From positions 1-8,156 of the forward strand of contig DASSPI010000030.1 of assembly GCA_035699705.1 (NCBI GenBank): a DNA stretch of 8,156 nucleotides, in the 5' to 3' direction. The notes beneath the pieces are model-generated. The model was not told the DNA's origin. It made no database searches and saw only the letters and a list, made by a program, of their open reading frames with translations. Made by a program: the position numbers and the translations under genes. Source of the stretch: CANKHA01 sp035699705 (lineage in GTDB: Bacteria > Pseudomonadota > Alphaproteobacteria > Rhizobiales > Xanthobacteraceae). Shown here piece after piece: positions 1 through 5,800 of this stretch (within the stretch, counting starts at the first letter, position 1; each line of letters begins with the position of its first letter).

Positions 1-105
1 CGCCAGACTGCGGAGCAATATGCTTCGCAGGCCGAAAAGGCAGAGCGGGAATGCGCAGACCAACAACGCGTTGCCGCGCGATCTGTCCGTAAAGCATCGG
101 GCTAA
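1..105 (+). CDS. Possible C-terminal end of an upstream gene (partial)
   Basis: Frame 1 is open from the window edge to a TAA at 103-105. Its 34 residues are rich in Gln, Glu, Ala, Lys and Arg (for example AEQYASQAEKAERECADQQR) and look like the helical tail of a real protein. No family can be named from so short a piece. A second frame is open further, to 256, but its Arg/Pro-rich translation looks non-coding. Third-position GC is only moderate in frame 1, so the call is weak. From 106 to 283 I see no gene, only a short GGCC-GAAA-GGCC hairpin at 178-189 without a T tract. Confidence 0.3.
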   Translation, partial: RQTAEQYASQAEKAERECADQQRVAARSVRKASG

Positions 106-283
106 CGCGGCGGTAATCCGGCTCGCACCTGTGGCGCAGTCCCGGTTTTGGTGTGCACCGATCCCGTCATCATGGCCGGCCGAAAGGCCCCAAGCGCCGC
201 CTTCTCGCCTGAAGCCCTCCTGCCATCCTGATAATGGGCGGGTCAGGACGTGCTAAGTTCAGGCGGGAAAAACGGGACGGCAA

Positions 284-1042
284 ATGACACCTAGAGATTG
301 GATTGCGCCGGGAGTCATCGTTGCAATTATGACCGTGTGGCTCACATTATCGGCCGGACGCTTTGCGTCGATAGACAATCAGTACGCGGCCATCGCGGCG
401 AGAATCAACGAGCTCGACGCCAAGTTGGATCAGAGCAGCAACCGCAGTTCTGCTGCAGATAACCAGCACGCTAACATTGCCAAAACGATCGCCGGGCTGG
501 AGGCCAAGCTGGAGCGGGGCACCAGCGCCATTTCTGCCGCAGAGAACCAGCGCGCTGAGATTGCCAAGACGATCGCCGGGCTTGAGGCCAAGTTGGATCG
601 GAGCATCGGCGCCATTTCTGCCGCAGACAGTCAGCATGCTGACATCGCCAAACTGATCGCCGGGCTGGAGGCCAAATTGGATACCGGCATCGGTGCGATT
701 TCAGCCGCAGAGAGCCAGCGCGCTGACATTGCGAAAACGATTGCCGGACTCGAGTCCAAGTTGGACCGGAGCATCAGCTCCGTTTCTGCTGCAGACAATC
801 AGTACGCTGCTATGGCCAAAAGGTTCACCGATCTCGATGCCAGGGTTGAGCGCAGCGCTGGCAGCCTTTCTGGTCAGCTCGACAGGGTGGTGCAACAGCA
901 AACCGCTCTTGCCGCCCAATTCGGTGAAATGCAGGCAGAATTGAACGTACTCAAAATGCGACTGAAGAGCATCCGCGACAAGTTGGAGACGACGCCCGTT
1001 CAGCCCGCTCCGCAGCCGCCGGTAACAAGCTCGGAGAATTAG
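284..1042 (+). CDS. Membrane-anchored coiled-coil repeat protein, function unknown
   Basis: This 252-residue protein belongs to no family I recognise. Residues 8-25 form one hydrophobic segment behind a short N-terminus, so it is probably a signal anchor with the rest in the periplasm. Residues 27-194 consist of six consecutive 28-residue repeats with core pattern SAAxxQxAxIAKxIAGLEAKLDR. Twenty-eight residues are four heptads, and Ile/Leu spacing fits a continuous coiled coil. Residues 195-235 continue as a non-repeated helix, and the tail 236-252 is Pro-rich and probably disordered. There is no enzymatic motif. The ATG at 284 follows a GGGACGG stretch at 274-280, which is close to the start for a ribosome site. 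The gene stands alone, converging on the minus-strand ssrA. A structural, cell-envelope or scaffold role is possible but is only inference from the shape. It is certainly a plausible gene; its function is unknown. Confidence 0.8.
   Translation: MTPRDWIAPGVIVAIMTVWLTLSAGRFASIDNQYAAIAARINELDAKLDQSSNRSSAADNQHANIAKTIAGLEAKLERGTSAISAAENQRAEIAKTIAGLEAKLDRSIGAISAADSQHADIAKLIAGLEAKLDTGIGAISAAESQRADIAKTIAGLESKLDRSISSVSAADNQYAAMAKRFTDLDARVERSAGSLSGQLDRVVQQQTALAAQFGEMQAELNVLKMRLKSIRDKLETTPVQPAPQPPVTSSEN
362..865 (+). repeat. Six tandem 84-bp in-frame repeats
   Basis: Six 84-bp units encode residues 27-194 of the coiled-coil protein, starting at 362, 446, 530, 614, 698 and 782. Units 2-5 are most alike. 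They alternate in type: units 2 and 4 carry D-x-Q-H, units 3 and 5 carry E-x-Q-R. This suggests a two-unit (168-bp) block was duplicated. The outer units 1 and 6 both read DNQYAA and share GACAATCAGTACGC, so they look like the older flanking copies. Confidence 0.85.
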
Positions 1043-1194
1043 GCCTTCAATGCAGAGTGTATGGGGGACACGGATCCACCCGGGCGCCGAGCAGGATCGT
1101 AAAGCCGTTCGTCGGGCAGGTATTCTTCCGGGGCGGTCGGGACCGCGCGCAGCTGCTGCGCAGTTTCCTGAATGACGAGGATTTGGAAATCAGT
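1039..1194 (-). pseudogene. Possible remnant of a gene end downstream of ssrA
   Basis: On the minus strand a frame is open from 1239 to a TAA at 1039-1041. Its last 47 codons, from 1182 down, have about two-thirds G or C in third positions and a natural-looking translation including ETAQQLRAVPTAPEEYLPDE. The stretch has no ATG, GTG or TTG start between the upstream stop at 1240-1242 and the coding-like part, and its upstream end lies inside the tmRNA. If real, it is the 3' relic of a gene that lost its beginning. No family was recognised, and chance is a serious alternative. Confidence 0.2.
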
Positions 1195-1278
1195 GGAGGC
1201 TTCTGTTGCCAGGTGCCTCCGAACCCCGCCTAACGGAGCTTAACCCGCTAGGGCTTCAGACTTGGTTTTTCAAACCGC

Positions 1279-1317
1279 TTACGCGGCCTGAGCAACCGGA
1301 GCATAGTTGTCGTTTGC
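1279..1317 (-). other. tmRNA proteolysis-tag reading frame
   Basis: Twelve codons and a TAA encode ANDNYAPVAQAA. An extra alanine carried by the charged tmRNA would precede it. The ANDN start suits ribosome resumption and SspB/ClpXP recognition, and the hydrophobic-AA end is the usual degradation signal. A short GGTTT/AAACC hairpin (1276-1264) follows the stop codon. Confidence 0.93.
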
Positions 1318-1401
1318 AACTAGTGCTTTGGCCCGATAACGGCGGAACCATGCCGAGCAAAAGAGCGTCCTTTACACCCTCGTCGATCCTAGTTCGGCCC
1401 C

Positions 1402-1428
1402 GCCGAAACCCAGCCTAACGCTGGGCTT
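1402..1428 (-). other. Intervening segment of the permuted tmRNA precursor
   Basis: Between the acceptor 3' end and the coding-piece 5' end the minus strand reads AAGCCCAGC-GTTAG-GCTGGGTTT (1428-1406), a 9-bp stem with one G-T pair and a 5-nt loop. This is the piece removed by tRNA-type end processing to give two mature RNAs. Confidence 0.8.
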
Positions 1429-1517
1429 GGGTGGAGCCGCCGGGTACTGCCCCCGGGTCCGAAAGGCTTATTACGACGTCCATTTATCGCCATAGCCGGG
1501 TTACCCCGGCACCCACC

Positions 1518-1523
1518 AATATA
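1518..1523 (-). promoter_or_regulatory. Candidate ssrA promoter -10 box
   Basis: The minus strand has TATATT here, placing a start near 1511, just before the GCCGGG-GTAA-CCCGGC hairpin (1510-1495) that opens the acceptor piece. No good -35 hexamer is present: the position 17 bp upstream is the T tract of the preceding terminator. A second possible -10, TATAGT, lies at 1532-1527. Confidence 0.35.
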
Positions 1524-1540
1524 GGCACTATAGGTTGACG

Positions 1541-1577
1541 AAAAAAGACTGCCCGGAAGGGTTTTCCGCCCCGGCAG
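1541..1577 (-). terminator. Rho-independent terminator after the minus-strand binding-protein gene
   Basis: On the minus strand a G+C-rich stem with two mismatches runs from CTGCC (1577-1573) to GGCAG (1553-1549) around an A-rich loop. It is followed by TCTTTTTT (1548-1541). It sits 14 bp after the stop codon of the TctC-type gene and separates that unit from ssrA. Confidence 0.8.
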
Positions 1578-1590
1578 GTCAGCTAACCAC

Positions 1591-2625
1591 TCATTCCCGG
1601 ACGTTCAGTAACGCTGCGGCTTTGGCGGCCAGTTCTGGCGGCAAGGAATAAACTTCGGCGACGATGTCCTTTATTTGCTCACCCGAAAGCGGCCGGACGT
1701 CGATCCCTGCCTTCGCGGCCTCTGCCAGAAACTCCTTATCCTGCATGGTTGCCTGAAACGCCTGCCGCAGAACATGGAGCCGATCTGCCGAAATTCCCGG
1801 CGGGGCCAGGAACGGCCAGCCGATGGTCTGGCTGGCGAAAATCGCCTTCATGATCTCCTTCTGCTCTTCCGTCTTAGCCAGGTCTATGACCAAGGGCACA
1901 TCCTGAAGCTCGGGATGTTTTTTGAGTCCGAATTGAAGAAGCCGCACGATGATTTTCTGATCGAGCCAGTTCTGATGAGACGATTTCATGCTGGACCAGT
2001 TCCAGCCGCAGCGTCCCTCAACTTCCCCGCGTTCCATTGCCAGGACGATCGCGCCCGTCCCCTTGTAACCGGAAATCAGTTTGAACTTCGAACCCAGCAT
2101 CCCATTCAGCACCAGCGGGAATTTTCCGCTGTCGGACAAGCCGGTAGATCCGACGATAGTTTCCCTCGTCAGCACGTCCTCGAACTTGGCGACGCCGGTC
2201 TTCGACATCACTGCGCAGACATTCGTTTCATCGCTGGTACTGCCGATCCAGCCGAAATCCGTACCCTTGAATTGAGCCGCCGCCGTCTGCCCGATAATGG
2301 GATCGAAGGCGGCCCCGCGGGCGATCATGCCGATAGCCGTGCCGTCTTTCGGTGCGACATTGGCAAGCCAGTTCGCCAGTCGCAGACTTCCGGCGCCTTC
2401 CATGTTCTTTGGCACGATGGTGGGATTGCCCGGAATATGTTTTCCCATGTGACGTGCAAGCAGCCGCATGCGCAGGTCATAGCCGCCACCGACGTCAAAG
2501 CCGACGTAGAGATCGATGGTTTTGCCGCTGAAGAACTGGCTGGCGTCCTGCGCCGCGACCGGCAACGAGAACAATGCCGTCACCAAAACGGCAGGGATAC
2601 CGTGGCGGATAAATCGAGAGAGCAT
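1591..2625 (-). CDS. TctC/Bug-type periplasmic substrate-binding protein (copy C)
   Basis: This is the solute receptor of a tripartite tricarboxylate transporter (TctC/Bug family), expected to bind a small carboxylated compound in the periplasm. The 344 residues begin with a Sec signal peptide: positive residues, a hydrophobic core at about 10-22, and likely cleavage after VAA at 25. The mature part starts with the family's first ligand-loop region, here GGGYDLRMRLLARHM. It goes on with HIPGNPTI, DGTAIG and PPGISADRL. I judge it about one-third identical to the two plus-strand copies, so it is a more distant paralogue, possibly with another ligand. GGAGG at 2635-2631 lies 5 bp before the ATG. 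It is 78 bp downstream of the dehydrogenase on the same strand and ends in its own terminator, so the two are probably co-transcribed. No TctA or TctB gene is adjacent. Confidence 0.9.
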   Translation of the reverse strand: MLSRFIRHGIPAVLVTALFSLPVAAQDASQFFSGKTIDLYVGFDVGGGYDLRMRLLARHMGKHIPGNPTIVPKNMEGAGSLRLANWLANVAPKDGTAIGMIARGAAFDPIIGQTAAAQFKGTDFGWIGSTSDETNVCAVMSKTGVAKFEDVLTRETIVGSTGLSDSGKFPLVLNGMLGSKFKLISGYKGTGAIVLAMERGEVEGRCGWNWSSMKSSHQNWLDQKIIVRLLQFGLKKHPELQDVPLVIDLAKTEEQKEIMKAIFASQTIGWPFLAPPGISADRLHVLRQAFQATMQDKEFLAEAAKAGIDVRPLSGEQIKDIVAEVYSLPPELAAKAAALLNVRE

Positions 2626-2686
2626 CGGGGCCTCCGATCGTGCCTAACGAAATGCCTCCCCGCCAGCCTAGGCCAACGCTCCTTAC

Positions 2687-2696
2687 CGTTGCAACG
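2687..2696. other. Short palindrome between the dehydrogenase and binding-protein genes
   Basis: CGTTGCAACG is a perfect 10-bp palindrome at 2687-2696, and CCAACG (2673-2678) also pairs with CGTTGG (2695-2700). It lies in the 78-bp gap before copy C. It could be a small stem-loop or a protein site, or chance. Confidence 0.25.
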
Positions 2697-2703
2697 TTGG
2701 AGC

Positions 2704-3669
2704 TCACGCTTGCGGGGATATCAGGACATTCGTGAGGGGTTTGCGGTCGATCCAGCGACGAAGATTATCCGCGAAGATGCTGCCGAGCCCGCCGCCTATT
2801 CCTTGGCTACCGGCTCCTCCCACATGCGGAGTCATGATCACATTCTCCAATTCCCAAAGCGCGTGACCTTTCGGCAAGGGCTCGGTCGCCACCACGTCGA
2901 GGCCCGCGCCGGCGAGCCTTCCGCCCTGCAGCGCCTCTATCAACGCCGGTTCGTCGACCAACTGGCCGCGCGCGACATTCACCACAAAGGCGGCCGGCTG
3001 CATTGCCGCGATCGCCTCGCGGTTCAGCAACTGACCGGCGTCCGCGCCGGCTGCGATCACAACCATATCCGCCCGCGCACAGGCAGCCTTCAGCTCGCTC
3101 CGCGGCAGAACCTGATCGACATGCGGCACGCTCTCGGTCGTGCGGCTGATGCCGGTCACTTTCATATCGAACGCCTTTGCCTTCCGGGCGATCTCGCGTC
3201 CGATGGCGCCGAGACCAATGATAAGAAGTTGCTTGCCCGCCAGGTTGTCCATGGATGGCGTGATCTCGTCCCGGGCCCAGGTTTGACGGTTTCGCGCGCC
3301 TTCGGTCGCGCGCACGCGGCGGACAAGGGCCAGCATCAGCATCAATGCGTGCTCGGCGACCGCAAAAGCGCGCACCCCGGCGATATTGGTGACGACCACG
3401 TCGGACGGCAGGCCGTTCTTCATGGCGTTGTCGATGCCCGAGGTCGAAAACTGGATCCACTTCAGAGCCGTTCCTTGATTGCGAATGAGCCTGGCATTGT
3501 CCGCGGTGTAAGAGCGGTTGTTGATGATCAGGATTTCGCAATCTTTGAGGGCTTCGCCGAGCTCGGCAGGGTTGCCTGCGGCTACCAGGCTCGCCTGGGG
3601 AAATTCCTTGACGACGTCAATCAGGTCTTCGGGCGGTTTGGCGGCTTCATGATAATAGACCGCCTTCAT
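2704..3669 (-). CDS. D-2-hydroxyacid dehydrogenase, NAD(P)-dependent
   Basis: This cytoplasmic oxidoreductase would interconvert a 2-oxoacid and a D-2-hydroxyacid. The 321-residue protein has the catalytic-domain part WIQFSTSGIDN (71-81), the Rossmann fingerprint GLGAIG (152-157), and the family triad: Arg234 in NVARG, Glu263 in ATEPLP, and His282 in PHVGG. All three residues are present, so it should be active. The reading frame extends 42 codons upstream to 3795. I chose the ATG at 3669 because GGGGGGAA lies just before it, because MKAVYYHE is a normal family N-terminus, and because the extension translates to non-family sequence in the divergent promoter region. It is the first gene of the minus-strand unit, transcribed away from the aldolase gene. 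The exact substrate is not readable from sequence; glyoxylate- or hydroxypyruvate-type acids or a pathway-specific hydroxyacid are possible. Confidence 0.9.
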   Translation of the reverse strand: MKAVYYHEAAKPPEDLIDVVKEFPQASLVAAGNPAELGEALKDCEILIINNRSYTADNARLIRNQGTALKWIQFSTSGIDNAMKNGLPSDVVVTNIAGVRAFAVAEHALMLMLALVRRVRATEGARNRQTWARDEITPSMDNLAGKQLLIIGLGAIGREIARKAKAFDMKVTGISRTTESVPHVDQVLPRSELKAACARADMVVIAAGADAGQLLNREAIAAMQPAAFVVNVARGQLVDEPALIEALQGGRLAGAGLDVVATEPLPKGHALWELENVIMTPHVGGAGSQGIGGGLGSIFADNLRRWIDRKPLTNVLISPQA

Positions 3670-3790
3670 CGTCGTTCCCCCCGCATTGTTCAAACGTCGT
3701 GAAACGATATCGAGCCCTCCAAGTTTCGTCCAGTTTGCTGCGGCGTGCGTCGCGAGGCGCGCCACGATCCACCCACGCCGGATAACTTGA

Positions 3791-3815
3791 AGCATGCGTC
3801 CGGTTCAGACATGCT
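3791..3815. promoter_or_regulatory. Inverted repeat AGCATG-N13-CATGCT, possible operator
   Basis: Six-base arms at 3791-3796 and 3810-3815 are separated by 13 bp, so they lie about two helical turns apart centre to centre. Outside them, CTTGA (3786-3790) and TCAAG (3820-3824) extend the symmetry, though four extra bases on the right break it. The spacing suits a dimeric regulator, but no family can be assigned. Confidence 0.35.
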
Positions 3816-3834
3816 AAGGTCAAGCGGATTGATA

Positions 3835-3846
3835 ATTTCGCGAAAT
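3835..3846. promoter_or_regulatory. 12-bp perfect palindrome, possible repressor operator
   Basis: ATTTCGCGAAAT is fully self-complementary. It overlaps the candidate -10 box (3831-3836) and ends just before the ribosome site of the aldolase gene, a position where a bound protein would block transcription of the plus-strand unit. Confidence 0.4.
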
Positions 3847-3862
3847 ACCGGGAGGAAGAAAA

Positions 3863-4642
3863 ATGAACATTCAGGTTTCTGCCCAGGGTTTGCATAATCC
3901 ATTGTCAGTCAGCGACGCTGAGTGGAATGCCCGGCTGGAGTTGGCGGCGGCTTATCGGCTGATGGGCCATTGGGGCATTTGCGATCTCGCCCATAACCAT
4001 CTTTGCGTACGCGTTCCGGACGAACCCGATGCGCTGCTGATCAAGCATTCCGACGCTTTTTTCGAGGAAGTTACGGCTTCATCGCTGGTAAAGTTCGATT
4101 TCGAGGGCAATCCGCGCCAGGAAGGCTTTTCCAAGCTGCGCGGCGGCGGGCTGGTCATCCACGCCGGTATCATGGCGGCGCGCCCGGATATCAATGCCAC
4201 GATCCACTCCCATACCGCCGCGATCATGGGTGTCGGCGCGCAGAAGGACGGCCTCTTGCCGATCAACCAGCACGCCATGCATTTCATGGGCAAGATCGCC
4301 TACCACCCGTTCGGCGGCTTCGAATTCGACATCCGCCAGCGCGCGCCGCTGCTGAAGGACATCGAAGGCAAGAACATCGCCATCCTGCGCAATCACGGCT
4401 CGCTGGTTTGCGGCCCATCGATCGGCGCGGCCATGGTCCAGCATCACCAGCTCGAAATCGCGTGCCAGGGTCAGATCGCAGCGCTCGCCGGCGGACGCGA
4501 GATCGTGCTGATCGACCCGGAAGTCCAGAAATACGCCATTGAGCAGACCAAGACTTCGAACGCGGGCAGGGGGGACGGCGGCAAGGACTGGAAGGGCATG
4601 CTGCGTCTCGCCGACCGGCTGTTCCCTGACTATCGCAACTAG
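3863..4642 (+). CDS. Class II aldolase/adducin-family protein
   Basis: The 259-residue cytoplasmic protein has the class II aldolase/adducin fold, which serves aldolases, epimerases and some decarboxylases using a bound divalent metal. Metal ligands are visible as His115 and His117 in IHSHT and His178 in NHG. The family landmark ARPDINA is at 106-112. The glutamate that acts as acid/base in fuculose-phosphate aldolase (Glu73, in PSSEW) is replaced: the matching stretch is LRGGGLVIH, with glycine at 96. That resembles the adducin-like branch with AGFVIH at this place. Sugar-phosphate aldolase activity is therefore unlikely. Known members acting on aromatic acids (dihydroxyphthalate decarboxylase type) make decarboxylation a reasonable guess, no more. 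GGGAGGAA precedes the ATG by 5 bp. It is the first gene of the plus-strand unit, divergent from the dehydrogenase, with a binding-protein gene 126 bp downstream. Confidence 0.88.
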   Translation: MNIQVSAQGLHNPLSVSDAEWNARLELAAAYRLMGHWGICDLAHNHLCVRVPDEPDALLIKHSDAFFEEVTASSLVKFDFEGNPRQEGFSKLRGGGLVIHAGIMAARPDINATIHSHTAAIMGVGAQKDGLLPINQHAMHFMGKIAYHPFGGFEFDIRQRAPLLKDIEGKNIAILRNHGSLVCGPSIGAAMVQHHQLEIACQGQIAALAGGREIVLIDPEVQKYAIEQTKTSNAGRGDGGKDWKGMLRLADRLFPDYRN

Positions 4643-4677
4643 CAATCTGCCGGCCGTAACGACGGCCTTTGAGAAAC

Positions 4678-4712
4678 GGGACCGCCGCCTTTTCAAGGTT
4701 CAAGGCGGTCCC
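4678..4712 (+). other. Intergenic stem-loop upstream of binding protein A
   Basis: GGGACCGCC (4678-4686) and GGCGGTCCC (4704-4712) form a perfect 9-bp stem with a 17-nt loop, 35 bp after the aldolase stop. No U tract follows, so a simple terminator is unlikely. mRNA end stabilisation, attenuation or a protein site are alternatives. A counterpart with different arm sequence precedes copy B at 5800-5833. Confidence 0.6.
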
Positions 4713-4768
4713 GCAATGAAGGCGCAGAAGCGCAGCTTCAATAATAATATGCCTGGGGAGCGAGAGCG

Positions 4769-5800
4769 ATGACAAGGCAGCTTTGGATTTCGCTGTTGGC
4801 GTTTGGTTGTGCGGTCCTTGGTTCCGGACCGGCGGCGGCGGACGACTTCTTCAAGGGCAAGCAGATCACGTTGATGACGGGTTCGAATCCCGGCGGCGTC
4901 AATGAGGCCTACGCGCGCCTCCTCGCCCGCCACCTGCCGAAGCATATTCCCGGAAATCCGACGATCATTGTTCAGAGCGTGCCGGGCGCGGGCGGCGCCG
5001 TGCTTGCCAACCGGCTTGCCGAGAAGTCGCCGCGCGACGGAACCGCCATCGGCCAGGTACAGCGCACCTTGCTGCTCGACCCGCTGCTGCTCGACAAGAC
5101 CTTCGCCTTCAATCCCATCGACTTCAACTGGCTCGGCAGCCTGAACCGCGAAACCAATGTGTTGATCGTGTCGGGCGACAGCAAGGTCAAGTCGATCGAA
5201 GACGCCAGGAAAACCGAGGCGGTGCTCGCGGCCGGGGGCGCCGACACCGAAGGTGTGATCTATCCGATGCTGATCAATCAGTTTCTCGGTACGAAGTTTC
5301 GCGTCGTATCCGGCTATCCGGGCGACGCCGGAATGATGCTCGCCATCGAGCGTAGTGAGGTCGAAGGGCGCGGCGGTGTGCCCTGGAGCGCCATCAAGGC
5401 ATCGAGCGCGCAAAAGCTCTCCGATGGCAAGATCAAAGTCATCCTGCAAATGGCCTTGAAACCGAATCCGGAACTGGCCGGCGTTCCCTCTCTTCTCGAC
5501 TTGGTGAAGAACGACGTGCACCGGCAGGTGCTGGAACTGCTGTTTGCTCGTTCGGAAATGGGCCGACCCTACGTGCTGCCCCCCGGCGTGCCGGCGGAGC
5601 GCGTCGCGATGCTGCGGAAAGCCTTCCTGGCCACGACCAGGGATCCCGAGTTCCTCAGCGAGGCACAGCGCCACGATTTCGAAATCGATGTCATGGACGG
5701 CGAAGAGATGCAAAAGCTGATGCAACAGCTTTATGCCAAGCCGAAGGAAGTCTACGACGAGGCCAAGCGTGCCATTAAAGCGGCGGTGGAAAAACGATAG
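4769..5800 (+). CDS. TctC/Bug-type periplasmic substrate-binding protein (copy A)
   Basis: A tripartite-tricarboxylate-transporter-type receptor of 343 residues, expected to capture a carboxylated substrate in the periplasm. The signal peptide has a hydrophobic core at 5-19 and likely cleavage after PAAA at 24, before DDFFKGK. Ligand-loop landmarks are GGVNEAYARLLARHL (42-56), HIPGNPTI, PGAGGAV and DGTAIG. Further on come ETNVLIVSGDSK and, near the end, PPGVPAERV. In the first loop the family's usual Asp is replaced by Asn-Glu (copy B has Asn-Asp). Most differences from copy B lie in the signal peptide, around residues 80-85 and in the C-terminal third. GGGGAG at 4755-4760 lies 8 bp before the ATG. 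It follows the aldolase gene by 126 bp and precedes copy B by 82 bp, probably in one operon. No TctA/TctB partner is in view. Confidence 0.92.
   Translation: MTRQLWISLLAFGCAVLGSGPAAADDFFKGKQITLMTGSNPGGVNEAYARLLARHLPKHIPGNPTIIVQSVPGAGGAVLANRLAEKSPRDGTAIGQVQRTLLLDPLLLDKTFAFNPIDFNWLGSLNRETNVLIVSGDSKVKSIEDARKTEAVLAAGGADTEGVIYPMLINQFLGTKFRVVSGYPGDAGMMLAIERSEVEGRGGVPWSAIKASSAQKLSDGKIKVILQMALKPNPELAGVPSLLDLVKNDVHRQVLELLFARSEMGRPYVLPPGVPAERVAMLRKAFLATTRDPEFLSEAQRHDFEIDVMDGEEMQKLMQQLYAKPKEVYDEAKRAIKAAVEKR

Larger units (their letters stand above)
1195..1511 (-). ncRNA. ssrA: tmRNA, two-piece circularly permuted form
   Basis: tmRNA rescues stalled ribosomes and tags the unfinished protein for proteolysis. 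Read on the minus strand, the gene order is permuted. First comes the acceptor piece (about 1511-1430), ending in a T-arm and CGGCTCC followed by A. Next is a hairpin spacer (1428-1402). Last is the coding piece (1401 to about 1195), opening with GGGGCCG and continuing like the 5' end of ordinary tmRNA (GGATCGACG). GGGGCCG (1395-1401) and CGGCTCC (1433-1439) pair as a 7-bp acceptor stem with the G3-U70 wobble that marks alanine charging. The tag frame lies at 1317-1279. The coding piece ends in a stem-loop, GGAGGC/GCCTCC (1220-1195), enclosing CCTGGCAACAG. The two-piece form is typical of alphaproteobacteria. The outer ends, which depend on processing, are approximate. Confidence 0.93.
3670..3862. 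promoter_or_regulatory. Divergent promoter region between the two catabolic arms
   Basis: The 193 bp separate the divergent dehydrogenase and aldolase genes and must carry both promoters. GATAAT at 3831-3836 is a possible plus-strand -10 box, though no clear -35 accompanies it. Strong ribosome sites sit at each end: GGGGGGAA for the minus gene and GGGAGGAA (3850-3857) for the plus gene. Two palindromic elements are listed separately. No regulator gene lies in the window. Confidence 0.6.

Noticed and set aside
178..189. GGCC-GAAA-GGCC hairpin as a terminator
   Set aside because: Stem of only 4 bp and no T tract on either strand.
20..256. A 78-codon plus-strand frame
   Set aside because: Arg/Pro/Ser-rich translation with no recognisable ribosome site or domain; looks like chance in GC-rich DNA.
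1206..1418. A 70-codon plus-strand frame
   Set aside because: It lies exactly antisense to the tmRNA, which explains the sequence fully.
1675..3702. A 675-codon open frame on the plus strand
   Set aside because: It is antisense to the binding protein C and dehydrogenase genes and crosses their intergenic gap. Its translation is Arg/His/Gly-rich with no family motif, as expected from the reverse of high-GC codons. The minus-strand genes have clear motifs and ribosome sites.
3670..3795. A 42-codon N-terminal extension of the dehydrogenase
   Set aside because: The ATG at 3669 has a strong ribosome site and gives the normal family start. The extension overlaps the divergent promoter.
4769..4840. 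Possible lipoprotein signal at Cys14 of binding proteins A and B
   Set aside because: The residues before the cysteine (AFG, AIG) do not form a proper lipobox, and the hydrophobic core continues past it to a standard AxA cleavage site.
4700..5725. A 341-codon minus-strand frame opposite binding protein A
   Set aside because: Antisense shadow of a gene with strong family landmarks; composition is not protein-like.
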